The notes beneath the pieces are model-generated. The model saw only the letters and a program-made list of their open reading frames with translations. It had not been told where the DNA came from and ran no database searches. The position numbers were made by a program, and so were the translations under genes. 64,000 nt of DNA from the NCBI RefSeq assembly GCF_002239585.1, contig NZ_NDFH01000003.1, forward strand, positions 496,001-560,000, read 5' to 3'. The DNA comes from Psychromonas sp. CD1. GTDB lineage: Bacteria > Pseudomonadota > Gammaproteobacteria > Enterobacterales > Psychromonadaceae. Shown here piece by piece: positions 9,481-17,288 of the stretch. The stretch's first letter is position 1, and every line of letters begins with the position of its first letter.

Positions 9481-9732
9481 TTAGATGCGCACATCAATTA
9501 AACTGCCGACTGCCTCGTCTGCGCTAATCGCTTTATTTGTTTGTAAAGCTTGATGTTCGATGACTCGTATCTTAATTTTTTCCGCACTTAAACTAGTGGG
9601 TACTGAAGCTGACGATTCTATATTGGACGTTCCTTTATTGTGTTCATTATTAGACGTAGTGATACTTTGTATATTGATACAATCAGGTGTTGTTACGGAG
9701 ATAGGTAAATTGAGTTGCGTAGAAACTTCCAT
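9481..9732 (-). CDS. Uncharacterised 83-residue protein
   Basis: I do not recognise this protein. The start is placed at the ATG at 9732 because AAAGGAG lies 5 nt upstream, an excellent ribosome site; a frame to 9759 exists but has no such site. The protein is hydrophilic, Ser/Thr/Asn-rich in the middle (about residues 25-50), has no membrane segment or signal peptide, and ends in an Ala/Ile-rich stretch (ISADEAVGSLIDVRI). It stands alone upstream of dapA on the same strand, 150 bp away. The good ribosome site and unbiased composition suggest a real gene. Confidence 0.6.
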   Translation of the reverse strand: MEVSTQLNLPISVTTPDCINIQSITTSNNEHNKGTSNIESSASVPTSLSAEKIKIRVIEHQALQTNKAISADEAVGSLIDVRI

Positions 9733-10098
9733 AATGACTCCTTTGTAAAGATAATACATTTATATATTAGCTTAAATAGAGCAGAAAACCAGCAGTTGGT
9801 ATCCGGTAAGTTTTACATATGACCTCACACTTTCTTATATCAAAGCATTTCTGGGCAAATAAATTAGTCTCGTAATGTTTAGAGCCCTGCGATAGGTTTT
9901 GGAGAAAGCATAAACAATAGCACTTAATACTTGAATTGAAGAGTCCCCAAAAAAAGAAGAAAGACAATAAATATCACATCATAAGTAAAGCAATACATAA
10001 AAAAGATAAAATCAAGAATTTTAAAATAGACCTGCAATCCAAGCTCATTCACTATATACTCTCGCTCCTAATTAGATTTTGAATAAAGTGGTGAAGGT
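9733..10098. promoter_or_regulatory. Divergent intergenic region upstream of rhlE
   Basis: A 366-bp AT-rich gap between the small unknown gene and rhlE. A 66-codon minus-strand frame at 9767-9967 has no plausible start context and an unusual Cys/Phe composition, so I do not call it a gene. Promoters for both flanking genes must lie here. Long 5' leaders are common for cold-shock DEAD-box helicase genes. Confidence 0.4.
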
Positions 10099-11400
10099 AT
10101 GAGTGTTGATGCGGCAGGTTTTTCTACAGAATTATTAAAAGCGGTTAAAGCATGTGGTTATACAAATTTAACCCCTATTCAGCAACAAGCAATACCGCTG
10201 ATCCGCTCGGGCTGTGACCTTCTTGCGAGCGCACAAACAGGTACGGGTAAAACCGCTGCATTTTGTTTGCCCCTGTTAGATTTATTAATGAAATCAGCCT
10301 CACAAAAAAAAGCGAATAATCGTGCTATCCGCGCGTTAATATTAAGCCCTACTCGTGAACTTGCGGCTCAAATATTAGAAAATATTAAACAATATTCTCA
10401 GTTTATGGATTTGTCTTGTGCGGTGATCTGTGGTGGTAAAAATATGGGTCCACAAATTAAAGTTCTTAAAAGTGGCGTAGATATTTTAGTAGCAACCCCA
10501 GGGCGTTTAATCGAGCATATCAATGCGCGTAGTGTCGACTTATCTCATGTAAAACATTTAGTATTAGATGAAGCAGATCGAATGTTAGATATGGGGTTTT
10601 TAACTGATATTCAATTACTTATGCAGAATGTTAAACAAAAACATCAAACACTTATGTTTTCAGCGACTTTCTCAAACAAAGTAAAAACACTTGCGAAACA
10701 GTTACTACATACCCCAAAAACGATTGAAGTATCCGCTCAAAATTCAACTGCGGGAAAAATTAAGCAACAAGTCTATTGGGTGTCTGAAACACGTAAGCAT
10801 GAATTATTATCTGAGTTAATAGGTGTTAAAAATTGGCAACAAGTCTTAGTTTTTGCTGGTACCAAAGAAAGCGCCGATTTACTCGCTAAAGAATTAAAAT
10901 TAGATGGTATTAAGTGTGCAGTTTGTCATGGTGATAAAAACCAAGGCGCTCGTAATAAAGCCATTGAAAAATTTACAAAAGGCGAAGTTCGTGTATTAGT
11001 GGCTACCGATGTTGCTGCGCGTGGTCTTGATATTCCCAACCTTCCTTACGTGGTTAACTTTCATCTGCCTTTCTTAGCTGAAGATTACATACATCGGATC
11101 GGTCGGACAGGACGTGCAGGAAAAAAAGGCATGGCAATCTCGTTAGTGAGCCCCAAAGATGAACAATTTCTAGATAATATAGAAGAGCTTATCGGTCGCA
11201 AATTTGAACGTATCATTTATCCAGGTTACGCGATGGATTCATCGTTACCTGAAATATATGAAGGAACGAACACCCCAAAATTAAAGAAAAGTCGTTATAA
11301 AGCAACACAAGAGCATAATCAGATGCTCGCTCGTAAACAAGAAAAAAATAAACCTTCCAATATTCGCCGTGAAAAGGCTAAACGCAGAAAAAAACGTTAA
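10099..11400 (+). CDS. rhlE: DEAD-box RNA helicase, RhlE type
   Basis: A 433-residue helicase with all core motifs in order: Q motif (GYTNLTPIQQQAIP), AQTGTGKT (motif I), PTRELA (Ia), TPGR (Ib), DEAD in VLDEADRMLDMG (II), SAT (III), ARGLDIPNL (V) and HRIGRTGRAG (VI). A short Lys/Arg-rich tail follows. RhlE-type proteins remodel rRNA and structured mRNA and often help growth in the cold. RhlE is favoured over SrmB or DbpA by length, the basic tail and the absence of a DbpA RNA-binding domain. GAAGG precedes the ATG. Confidence 0.85.
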   Translation: MSVDAAGFSTELLKAVKACGYTNLTPIQQQAIPLIRSGCDLLASAQTGTGKTAAFCLPLLDLLMKSASQKKANNRAIRALILSPTRELAAQILENIKQYSQFMDLSCAVICGGKNMGPQIKVLKSGVDILVATPGRLIEHINARSVDLSHVKHLVLDEADRMLDMGFLTDIQLLMQNVKQKHQTLMFSATFSNKVKTLAKQLLHTPKTIEVSAQNSTAGKIKQQVYWVSETRKHELLSELIGVKNWQQVLVFAGTKESADLLAKELKLDGIKCAVCHGDKNQGARNKAIEKFTKGEVRVLVATDVAARGLDIPNLPYVVNFHLPFLAEDYIHRIGRTGRAGKKGMAISLVSPKDEQFLDNIEELIGRKFERIIYPGYAMDSSLPEIYEGTNTPKLKKSRYKATQEHNQMLARKQEKNKPSNIRREKAKRRKKR

Positions 11401-11437
11401 TAATATTGTAAATGGGCCTATATATTTTTTTCTGAGT

Positions 11438-12292
11438 TTATGGGTCCCAATAAAATTCATAATAAGCATCAATGGCTTGATATAAGCCACTTGATGCTTC
11501 GATATAAAATCGATTAAAAACCTCGTAGCGTAACGCTAATATTGAGAAACTTTCAAATACACCAATACCATAACTTATTTCTACTCCGGGGGCTATTTCA
11601 GCGCGAATGCCAATCGATTGTTGATCACCACTGCCCTGTGCGGACAACGATAAATCTTTAATCCCTAATTTATCTCCAATATTACTAAATAAAGTATCTG
11701 ATTGAGCGGTTCCAAATTCAATTAACCAAGCAGCAAGTTGACTATTTGATCCCTTATTAATATCATTATTTAAAGATTGCCCCCTCGTTAAATAGGACAA
11801 AGCTTCTTGTTGCTCCATTTTTGGTTCTGAAAAAACCGATAATTTTAAGGCATCAGGGACTCCACTTAAGCGCACTCCTGCAATAACATTATCTTGTATT
11901 TTTTTAGGATCCCTAATAGCTTCTATATTAAGATAAGGGGCCTCCGGTATACCTTGAAAAAGTAAACTACTGTTTTGTAATTTTAAATATTGCCCAAAAG
12001 ATCGGTAGCTCCCTCTTTTAAAAGCAAGTTTTCCATGCACTGAAAAGTTACTGTTTACTTCTTTTTTAAGTAAGATATTACCGTTAATAAAACTATCTAG
12101 TCCAAAAGCTATCATATGGAAATTAGGACCAAGATCGAGATCTAAATTTAATTTTAATGGATACTTAGTTTGTTTTTTTATTGTTTTTTTATCAACGAGT
12201 ACAATATCCTTAGACAGCAAAATTGCCCCCTGAGATAATTCTTTAATCCATATTTTTGCTTTATTGATAAAGATATTTCCATCGATTTTTAA
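11438..12292 (-). pseudogene. tamB: tamB C-terminal remnant (translocation and assembly module)
   Basis: About 285 codons match only the C-terminal domain of TamB (DUF490): FKRGSYRSFGQYLKLQN, IAGVRLSGVPDALKLS, QQEALSYLTRGQ, and a terminal beta-rich stretch ending YYEFYWDP, as in intact proteins. TamB is normally about 1,250 residues, anchored in the inner membrane and spanning the periplasm to TamA. Here an in-frame TAG sits at 12293-12295 and about 950 N-terminal residues are missing. No tamA precedes it; ubiV does. It is a deletion remnant with no signal anchor, so it cannot function as TamB. Confidence 0.85.
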
Positions 12293-12329
12293 CTAGAAGC
12301 AAACATAATAAACATGCATTATTGCAATT

Positions 12330-13208
12330 TTAATTAACGCTTTCTAATCCTGCTATCTTATGCCAAAAACCGTTACATTCATAATGTGCGTGCGGATATT
12401 GTGTATGCTCACCTTGTAGTTCTTTTCTAAAATTCTCTAATATTTTAAAAGCTTGTACTGATGACGGGCTGATACGTAAAATATCCACCAACCCTTGCAT
12501 AGAAGGCAGATCATTGATTAAATTATAACAATATCCAGACTGTGTTTGAATGCCATTGAGTATAAAAACTTGCTGATCTTCTTGTGTGGTCGTGGCGCGA
12601 CCTTGTGGATATTTAATACAGCAAAGTTCACAATCATCTTTGGCTTTATTCTCTGAACGTGCAGTAAAGCACCGAGCAGAATAGGCAAGTGGCATAAAAC
12701 CATGTGCAAAAACTTCAATTTCAAATTGGTCTCGAATACCTAATGCCTGACAATCGAATACAATTTGCTGTAACCAATCTCGAGAAAGCTCAACGGGCAT
12801 GACCCAACGTTGCATTCCTTTATTCATGAATAGCTTGAGCACTGATGCATTATAACAATTAATGGCAGGACCACAGGTAAAGGGGACTTTTTTCTCATGT
12901 AGTAATTGAATTGCTCCCACATCATTAGCTTCTACGCTAAGTTCACCATTATCACACAGTTGTTGTAAAATTTTTATTTCAGACGGCGCCTCAAGTAATG
13001 CGAGGCTTGATAACACAACTTCTTTTCCTTGTTGGCTTAATGATTTAGCAAGCTCTATCCAATCACGTGTTTTAAGCTCTCGACGTTTACTACAGACGGT
13101 TTCACCTAAATATATAATATCGGCGGTGCTACTCAGCGCTTGATCATAAAAATCCATGATACTTTTTTCGGGCCAGTAATATAGAACTGGGCCTAATGAT
13201 AATTTCAT
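12330..13208 (-). CDS. ubiV: O2-independent ubiquinone hydroxylase subunit UbiV (U32 family)
   Basis: A 292-residue U32 peptidase-like protein, the length of E. coli UbiV (YhbV). I start it at the ATG at 13208 because AAAGGAG lies just upstream. Cysteines in TVCSKRRELK and in the cluster RCFTARS...DDCELCC fit the four [4Fe-4S] ligands known in UbiV. With UbiU it forms a heterodimer that hydroxylates ubiquinone precursors without oxygen, using prephenate as the oxygen donor. It lies directly after ubiU on the same strand, with its ribosome site overlapping the ubiU stop. This fits the nitrate respiration genes nearby. Confidence 0.93.
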   Translation of the reverse strand: MKLSLGPVLYYWPEKSIMDFYDQALSSTADIIYLGETVCSKRRELKTRDWIELAKSLSQQGKEVVLSSLALLEAPSEIKILQQLCDNGELSVEANDVGAIQLLHEKKVPFTCGPAINCYNASVLKLFMNKGMQRWVMPVELSRDWLQQIVFDCQALGIRDQFEIEVFAHGFMPLAYSARCFTARSENKAKDDCELCCIKYPQGRATTTQEDQQVFILNGIQTQSGYCYNLINDLPSMQGLVDILRISPSSVQAFKILENFRKELQGEHTQYPHAHYECNGFWHKIAGLESVN

Positions 13209-13219
13209 ATTTACTCCTT

Positions 13220-14215
13220 TTACTGCCATTTTCGGTGATATGCACCCAGCGTAGTTTGATTTCCTTCGGACACATTATCGAGCATGCTTGTCCAAGCATC
13301 TAGCACTTTATACTGAGCAGGAGAGGCTTGGTATGCATCAATAGCCGCTCGCCATACTTGTGTTATCTGCTCAACATAAGCCACACTGCGTTGGCGTCCT
13401 TCTATTTTTACAGAGCAAATATTTGCCTGCATCAATTCAGGTAGAATGGATAACGTATTTAAACTAGTGGGCTCTTCAATGACATGATATAGCTTACCAC
13501 CTACATTATATCGACCTTTACATAAGGTTGGGTAACCTGTTTTCTCATGCGATTGATAGCTATCTATTAAAATATTATTTAATCGAGATTCTAGACCGTT
13601 GTCTGTTTCTAGCCAGCGAACGAATTTTGCGGGTGAGCAGGCTCCGACTGTATTGGGCGATTCTCCCGTAAAATAAGAGGAAAGATAACAGCGTCCTTCT
13701 GCCATAATACATAAACTGCCAAAAGCAAAAACTTCTAAGGCGATATTTGTATTACGAGAGAGTTGTTTAACTTGTTGTATGGATAATACGCGTGGTAAAA
13801 CAACGCGTTTAATATTAAAGTTTTTTTGATAAAAATCTATAGCAGCGCTATTTGTCGCCGAAGCTTGCACGCTTAAATGTAATTCCAGTTCAGGGTATTT
13901 ATTGGCTGCATAATCCAGTGTTGCAATATCAGCAATAATTGCAACATCAGCCCCTAAATCGACACATTTATCGACTGCATTTCGCCAACGAATTTCATGG
14001 CCAGGGTGAGCAAAAGTATTGATGGCAATATGCAATTTTTTGTAATGATCTTTGACATATTGTGCACCTTTTACTATTTTTTTATCATTGAAGTTTAAAC
14101 CAGCAAAATGACGTGCATTGGTATCATCTTTTAAACCGATATATACGGCATCAGCACCACAATCAATCGCCATTTTTAAAGCCGGTAAACTTCCGGCGGG
14201 GCAAAGAAGTTCCAT
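13220..14215 (-). CDS. ubiU: O2-independent ubiquinone hydroxylase subunit UbiU (U32 family)
   Basis: A 331-residue protein very close to E. coli UbiU (YhbU). It starts MELLCPAGSLPALKMA and carries GLKDDTNARHFAGLNF, FGSLCIMAEGRCYLSSY, SPNTVGACSPA, YPTLCKGRY (the four cluster cysteines) and the terminal TTLGAYHRKWQ. The ATG at 14215 is preferred over an upstream in-frame ATG because it matches the family start. UbiU partners UbiV in anaerobic ubiquinone synthesis. It diverges from ubiT, the lipid-carrier protein of the same pathway. Confidence 0.95.
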   Translation of the reverse strand: MELLCPAGSLPALKMAIDCGADAVYIGLKDDTNARHFAGLNFNDKKIVKGAQYVKDHYKKLHIAINTFAHPGHEIRWRNAVDKCVDLGADVAIIADIATLDYAANKYPELELHLSVQASATNSAAIDFYQKNFNIKRVVLPRVLSIQQVKQLSRNTNIALEVFAFGSLCIMAEGRCYLSSYFTGESPNTVGACSPAKFVRWLETDNGLESRLNNILIDSYQSHEKTGYPTLCKGRYNVGGKLYHVIEEPTSLNTLSILPELMQANICSVKIEGRQRSVAYVEQITQVWRAAIDAYQASPAQYKVLDAWTSMLDNVSEGNQTTLGAYHRKWQ

Positions 14216-14340
14216 AATTACTCTCATTGCGAATAAAGTAATCTGATTGTAAAAAAAATGGAAAAACTTTTATTGATGTAGGGCAGGGTTGTGTGATTAT
14301 TTCCTTTTATAATAGTGTTTTTTACGTACAGGTATACATA

Positions 14341-14850
14341 ATGTTGAAAAAAGTTTTATTTAAATTACATAAAAATATTGTACAAAAAAGTCCGGAATTA
14401 TTAGTTCTGCCTTGTGCCTTTATTCCTTTTTTTATACAAAGGAAATTATTAACAGAATTATTAGCGCGTCTTTTTAAAGAGGCAATGGAAGATGATGAAT
14501 TATCTTTTTTAGAAAATAAATGGTTAAAAGTAGAAATAAAAGATCTGCCGTTAACTTGGTTTTTGAGTCTTGTACAGGGACAGTTAGTGATTCAGGAAAA
14601 TAGTCCTCGAGTAGATGTTTTTTTTAGCGCTAAAGTAAACGATCTTATTTTAATCGCTGGACGTAAAGAGGATCCGGACACACTTTTTTTTCAACGGCGA
14701 TTATCGATTCAAGGAGATACAGAGTTAGGCTTGGAGGTAAAGAATCTGTTAGATAATATTGATCATGATAGTTTGCCACTATTTATCAAAAATTCTATAC
14801 AATTATTTTCAACGTTTGTGCAACGAGGCTTACAAATAGATGTTAAATAG
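14341..14850 (+). CDS. ubiT: SCP2-domain ubiquinone-biosynthesis accessory factor UbiT
   Basis: A 169-residue SCP2 lipid-binding protein, divergent from ubiU. I start it at the ATG at 14341, which matches E. coli UbiT; the longer frame adds 16 unlikely residues. The C-terminal half contains ARKEDPDTLFFQRRLSI and GDTELGLEVKNL, nearly identical to the family signature. UbiT holds ubiquinone precursors for the UbiUV hydroxylases under anaerobic conditions. The conserved ubiT/ubiUV divergent pair strongly supports all three calls. A hairpin terminator follows. Confidence 0.92.
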   Translation: MLKKVLFKLHKNIVQKSPELLVLPCAFIPFFIQRKLLTELLARLFKEAMEDDELSFLENKWLKVEIKDLPLTWFLSLVQGQLVIQENSPRVDVFFSAKVNDLILIAGRKEDPDTLFFQRRLSIQGDTELGLEVKNLLDNIDHDSLPLFIKNSIQLFSTFVQRGLQIDVK

Positions 14851-14867
14851 CTTAATTCTTTAAGAGT

Positions 14868-14902
14868 AACAATGCACCTTTATTCAAGCTCGGTGCATTG
14901 TT
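14868..14902 (+). terminator. Terminator of ubiT
   Basis: An 11-12-bp stem AACAATGCACC / CGGTGCATTGTT with a 12-nt loop starts 18 nt after the ubiT stop. The T-tract is weak. Confidence 0.65.
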
Positions 14903-14981
14903 AACATCATACCTTTCTTGCATATGTTTTTCTCTTCTATCTATTTTAAAGAGAAACAGATGTGTATTTCTCTTCGTTATT

Positions 14982-15497
14982 TTAATTGCCGAGATGGGGT
15001 ATAAAGTTACAAGGTTTATGTGTTGCATCCATTTGTTCTTTAATTATTTTTGTCCATGCGGTTTTGCATGCACCCGTTGAACCCGGCATACAATATATTA
15101 CGGTTTTATTTGCAAAACCTGCCAGCGCACGACTTTGAATCGTTGACGAGCCAATTTCTAAATATGATACATGGCGGAAAAGCTCTCCAAATCCTTCTAT
15201 TTTTTTATCAAATAGTACACTAACCGCTTCGGGAGTCGTATCACGACAAGTAAAACCGGTTCCACCTGTAATTAATATACATTCAATCTCAGCATCGGCT
15301 ATCCAAGTCGAAACAATAGCTCTTATTTTATACGGACAATCAATGACAATTTTTTTAATGCATAGCTGATGACCAGCAGCCTGTAAAGATTCAACTAAAT
15401 ATCGCCCAGAGGTATCTGTTTCTTCATTACGAGTATCGGAGACCGTTAAAACGGCCATTTTAGCGCTTTTAAATTTATTACTGCTCTGGTGACTCAT
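14982..15497 (-). CDS. moaB: Molybdenum cofactor protein MoaB (MogA/MoaB family)
   Basis: A 171-residue MPT-binding domain protein with the family motif LITGGTGFTCRDTTPEA and a later MPGSTGACKTAW. The basic, short N terminus and length match MoaB of E. coli. The family adenylates molybdopterin or supports that step in cofactor maturation. It overlaps the end of mobA by 20 bp, so the two form one transcript serving NapA nearby. MogA would be the alternative name; length and sequence style favour MoaB. Confidence 0.88.
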   Translation of the reverse strand: MSHQSSNKFKSAKMAVLTVSDTRNEETDTSGRYLVESLQAAGHQLCIKKIVIDCPYKIRAIVSTWIADAEIECILITGGTGFTCRDTTPEAVSVLFDKKIEGFGELFRHVSYLEIGSSTIQSRALAGFANKTVIYCMPGSTGACKTAWTKIIKEQMDATHKPCNFIPHLGN

Positions 15498-16086
15498 TTC
15501 TTTTCCTTTGATTTTTTAATAAAGAATAAAGTGTTAAACAACGCTGCCATTGCTCAGGTGTATTACTATTTTGTAAATAGAAATTTTCCTCCTGACTAGC
15601 TTTAAGCGCATGTGATTTTAAGGTTTTTAATAATCCATATAATGAACGCTGACAAGATAAATCGCTATTGAATATCCGTGTTAACGCTTTTTTTAAGTGA
15701 CTATTTAACGGTATAATAAGTGGGAATAAGGCGTTTTCATAATAAATGCCTTCTTTATGATGCTTCGATTGCTGTAATAAAGACTGGCAAACAGATAAAT
15801 TTAAAAGAGGCATATCAACGGGAATAATAAACATTGCATCATAATCATCACAAAGTGTCTGCTCACAAGAATATAAAGCACCAATAGGTCCCATTCCTTT
15901 TTCAAGGTCGATAATACATCTATACCCATCATAAAAGCCACTTATAAATACATCTTTTAAAGGCAGCGATAGTAACAATTCTTGTGCCTTTTTTAATAAC
16001 GTTTTTTGCGCTAATAAAAGTGACGCTTTATCGCTACCCATACGACTTGATAAACCCCCTGCTAATACAACGCCTGCTATTCTCAC
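15478..16086 (-). CDS. mobA: Molybdenum cofactor guanylyltransferase
   Basis: A 202-residue nucleotidyltransferase with the N-terminal signature GVVLAGGLSSRMGSDKA, which binds GTP, and DAMFIIPVDMPLL, which carries the metal-binding Asp. It attaches GMP to Mo-molybdopterin, giving the bis-MGD form required by NapA. It lies between napC and moaB on the same strand, after a hairpin that may partly separate it from the nap operon. Length is normal (E. coli 194). Confidence 0.92.
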   Translation of the reverse strand: MRIAGVVLAGGLSSRMGSDKASLLLAQKTLLKKAQELLLSLPLKDVFISGFYDGYRCIIDLEKGMGPIGALYSCEQTLCDDYDAMFIIPVDMPLLNLSVCQSLLQQSKHHKEGIYYENALFPLIIPLNSHLKKALTRIFNSDLSCQRSLYGLLKTLKSHALKASQEENFYLQNSNTPEQWQRCLTLYSLLKNQRKRNESPEQ

Positions 16087-16107
16087 TAATTCCTCTCTTT
16101 TAAAAAA

Positions 16108-16120
16108 AGGGCAGAAGCCC
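16108..16120 (-). terminator. Terminator after napC
   Basis: On the minus strand the stem GGGGCTTCTGCCC is followed at once by seven T residues, 30 nt after the napC stop and just before mobA. It would end the nap transcript or reduce read-through into mobA-moaB. Confidence 0.75.
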
Positions 16121-16150
16121 CTTTAACTGTTTGTTTTTTAATAGTATCTT

Positions 16151-16729
16151 TTACCAGCCTTCAATTCCACTCATATCTGGTAATCGATGCGCAATGCCTT
16201 TATGACAATCCACACACGTTTTATCACCCGAGGCTAAAGCAGTGGAATGTTGTTTCACACTACGTCTACCTTGTTCACTAAAGTCCATATATTTAAATTG
16301 ATGGCAATTACGACATTCTTGAGAATCATTTTTCTTCATCCGTAACCATTCGCGATTAGCCAGATGACTACGACGAGCTTCAAATTTTTCTTGGGTATTA
16401 ATAGTGCCTAAGGCAAAGGCCACTAATTCTTTTGATGCCTGCACTTTACGTATTATTTTATCTGTCCAATTATGTGGAACATGACAGTCACTACAAATAG
16501 CTCGCACTCCTGAACGATTTGAATAATGAATGGTTTCTTGGATTTCTGCAACAATAGGCGCATGACAACCGCCACAAAATTCTTCTGAGTTAGTTAGCTC
16601 CATCCCTATGTTAAATCCACCCCAGAATATAATTCCTCCACTAAACCCCAATAATAAAATGAAGCCCATTGCCGCACTCGATGGCGTGCGCATAATAAGC
16701 CATAAACGCTTTAGTAAATTAATAAGCAT
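16151..16729 (-). CDS. napC: Tetraheme c-type cytochrome NapC
   Basis: A 192-residue NapC/NirT protein with one N-terminal membrane anchor (about residues 17-40) and four heme motifs: CGGCH, CSDCH, CRNCH and CVDCH. It takes electrons from quinol in the inner membrane and passes them to NapB in the periplasm. It is the last gene of the nap operon. Start and length match E. coli NapC (200). Confidence 0.95.
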   Translation of the reverse strand: MLINLLKRLWLIMRTPSSAAMGFILLLGFSGGIIFWGGFNIGMELTNSEEFCGGCHAPIVAEIQETIHYSNRSGVRAICSDCHVPHNWTDKIIRKVQASKELVAFALGTINTQEKFEARRSHLANREWLRMKKNDSQECRNCHQFKYMDFSEQGRRSVKQHSTALASGDKTCVDCHKGIAHRLPDMSGIEGW

Positions 16730-16742
16730 TAAAATTGCTCCT

Positions 16743-17210
16743 TTATTGTAACGATTTAACCGGTTGGAAAGTGTTTTTTACTAACGGTTTGGCCGCGACT
16801 TGAGTGACATGACACTGTAAGCAAAAATATCTTCGAGGCGATACATCAGATAACATCATCCCATCACGCGCTTCAAAATGCGTCACACTAATTTTAGGGG
16901 CGTCCATTTCTCCGGCATTTTTAAAACTATGACAAGATAAGCATTTATTTACATTTAAATTAATATAATACCCACGTGTACTATGTGGAATAATGGGCGG
17001 TTGCTGTACATAATTTCGGTCAATGAGTGTTTGTTCACGAGGAACACGTTTTAGCATCTCCGACTTATTAGTCGTTGATATTTCAACAAGTCCTCGCAAA
17101 GATCTTACGCCCCCATTATTGGAAGTTAAATCTTGCGTCACACTCATCGCAGGCAATGCGGTAAAGGTAATTAGTGTCGCGATACATAATGCTATTAATC
17201 GTTTTTTCAT
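16743..17210 (-). CDS. napB: Diheme cytochrome NapB, small subunit of periplasmic nitrate reductase
   Basis: A 155-residue protein with an N-terminal Sec signal peptide (cleavage near residues 20-24) and two heme motifs, CLSCH and CLQCH, with distal histidines in HSTRGYY and SVTHFEARDGM. It receives electrons from NapC and hands them to NapA. It sits 13 bp upstream of napC and is separated from napA by a hairpin. Confidence 0.95.
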   Translation of the reverse strand: MKKRLIALCIATLITFTALPAMSVTQDLTSNNGGVRSLRGLVEISTTNKSEMLKRVPREQTLIDRNYVQQPPIIPHSTRGYYINLNVNKCLSCHSFKNAGEMDAPKISVTHFEARDGMMLSDVSPRRYFCLQCHVTQVAAKPLVKNTFQPVKSLQ

Positions 17211-17231
17211 TTTAATCTCCGCCTTATTTAG

Positions 17232-17268
17232 ACTTCAACATTTACATTAAATAAACGTAAATGTTGAA
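17232..17268 (-). terminator. Intercistronic hairpin between napA and napB
   Basis: A perfect 13-bp stem CTTCAACATTTAC / GTAAATGTTGAAG with an 11-nt loop lies in the napA-napB gap. There is no proper T-tract, so it more probably stabilises or processes the nap mRNA, or attenuates partially, than terminates fully. Confidence 0.6.
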
Positions 17269-17288
17269 GCATAAAATCAAGATCGTGT

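Noticed and set aside
9767-9967. 66-codon minus-strand frame with many Cys/Phe
   Set aside because: Composition is atypical, start context is poor, and no motif is recognised. It is treated as intergenic.
14228-14340. FNR box between ubiU and ubiT
   Set aside because: I looked for TTGAT-N4-ATCAA; only a half site (TTGAT) is present, so no operator is called.
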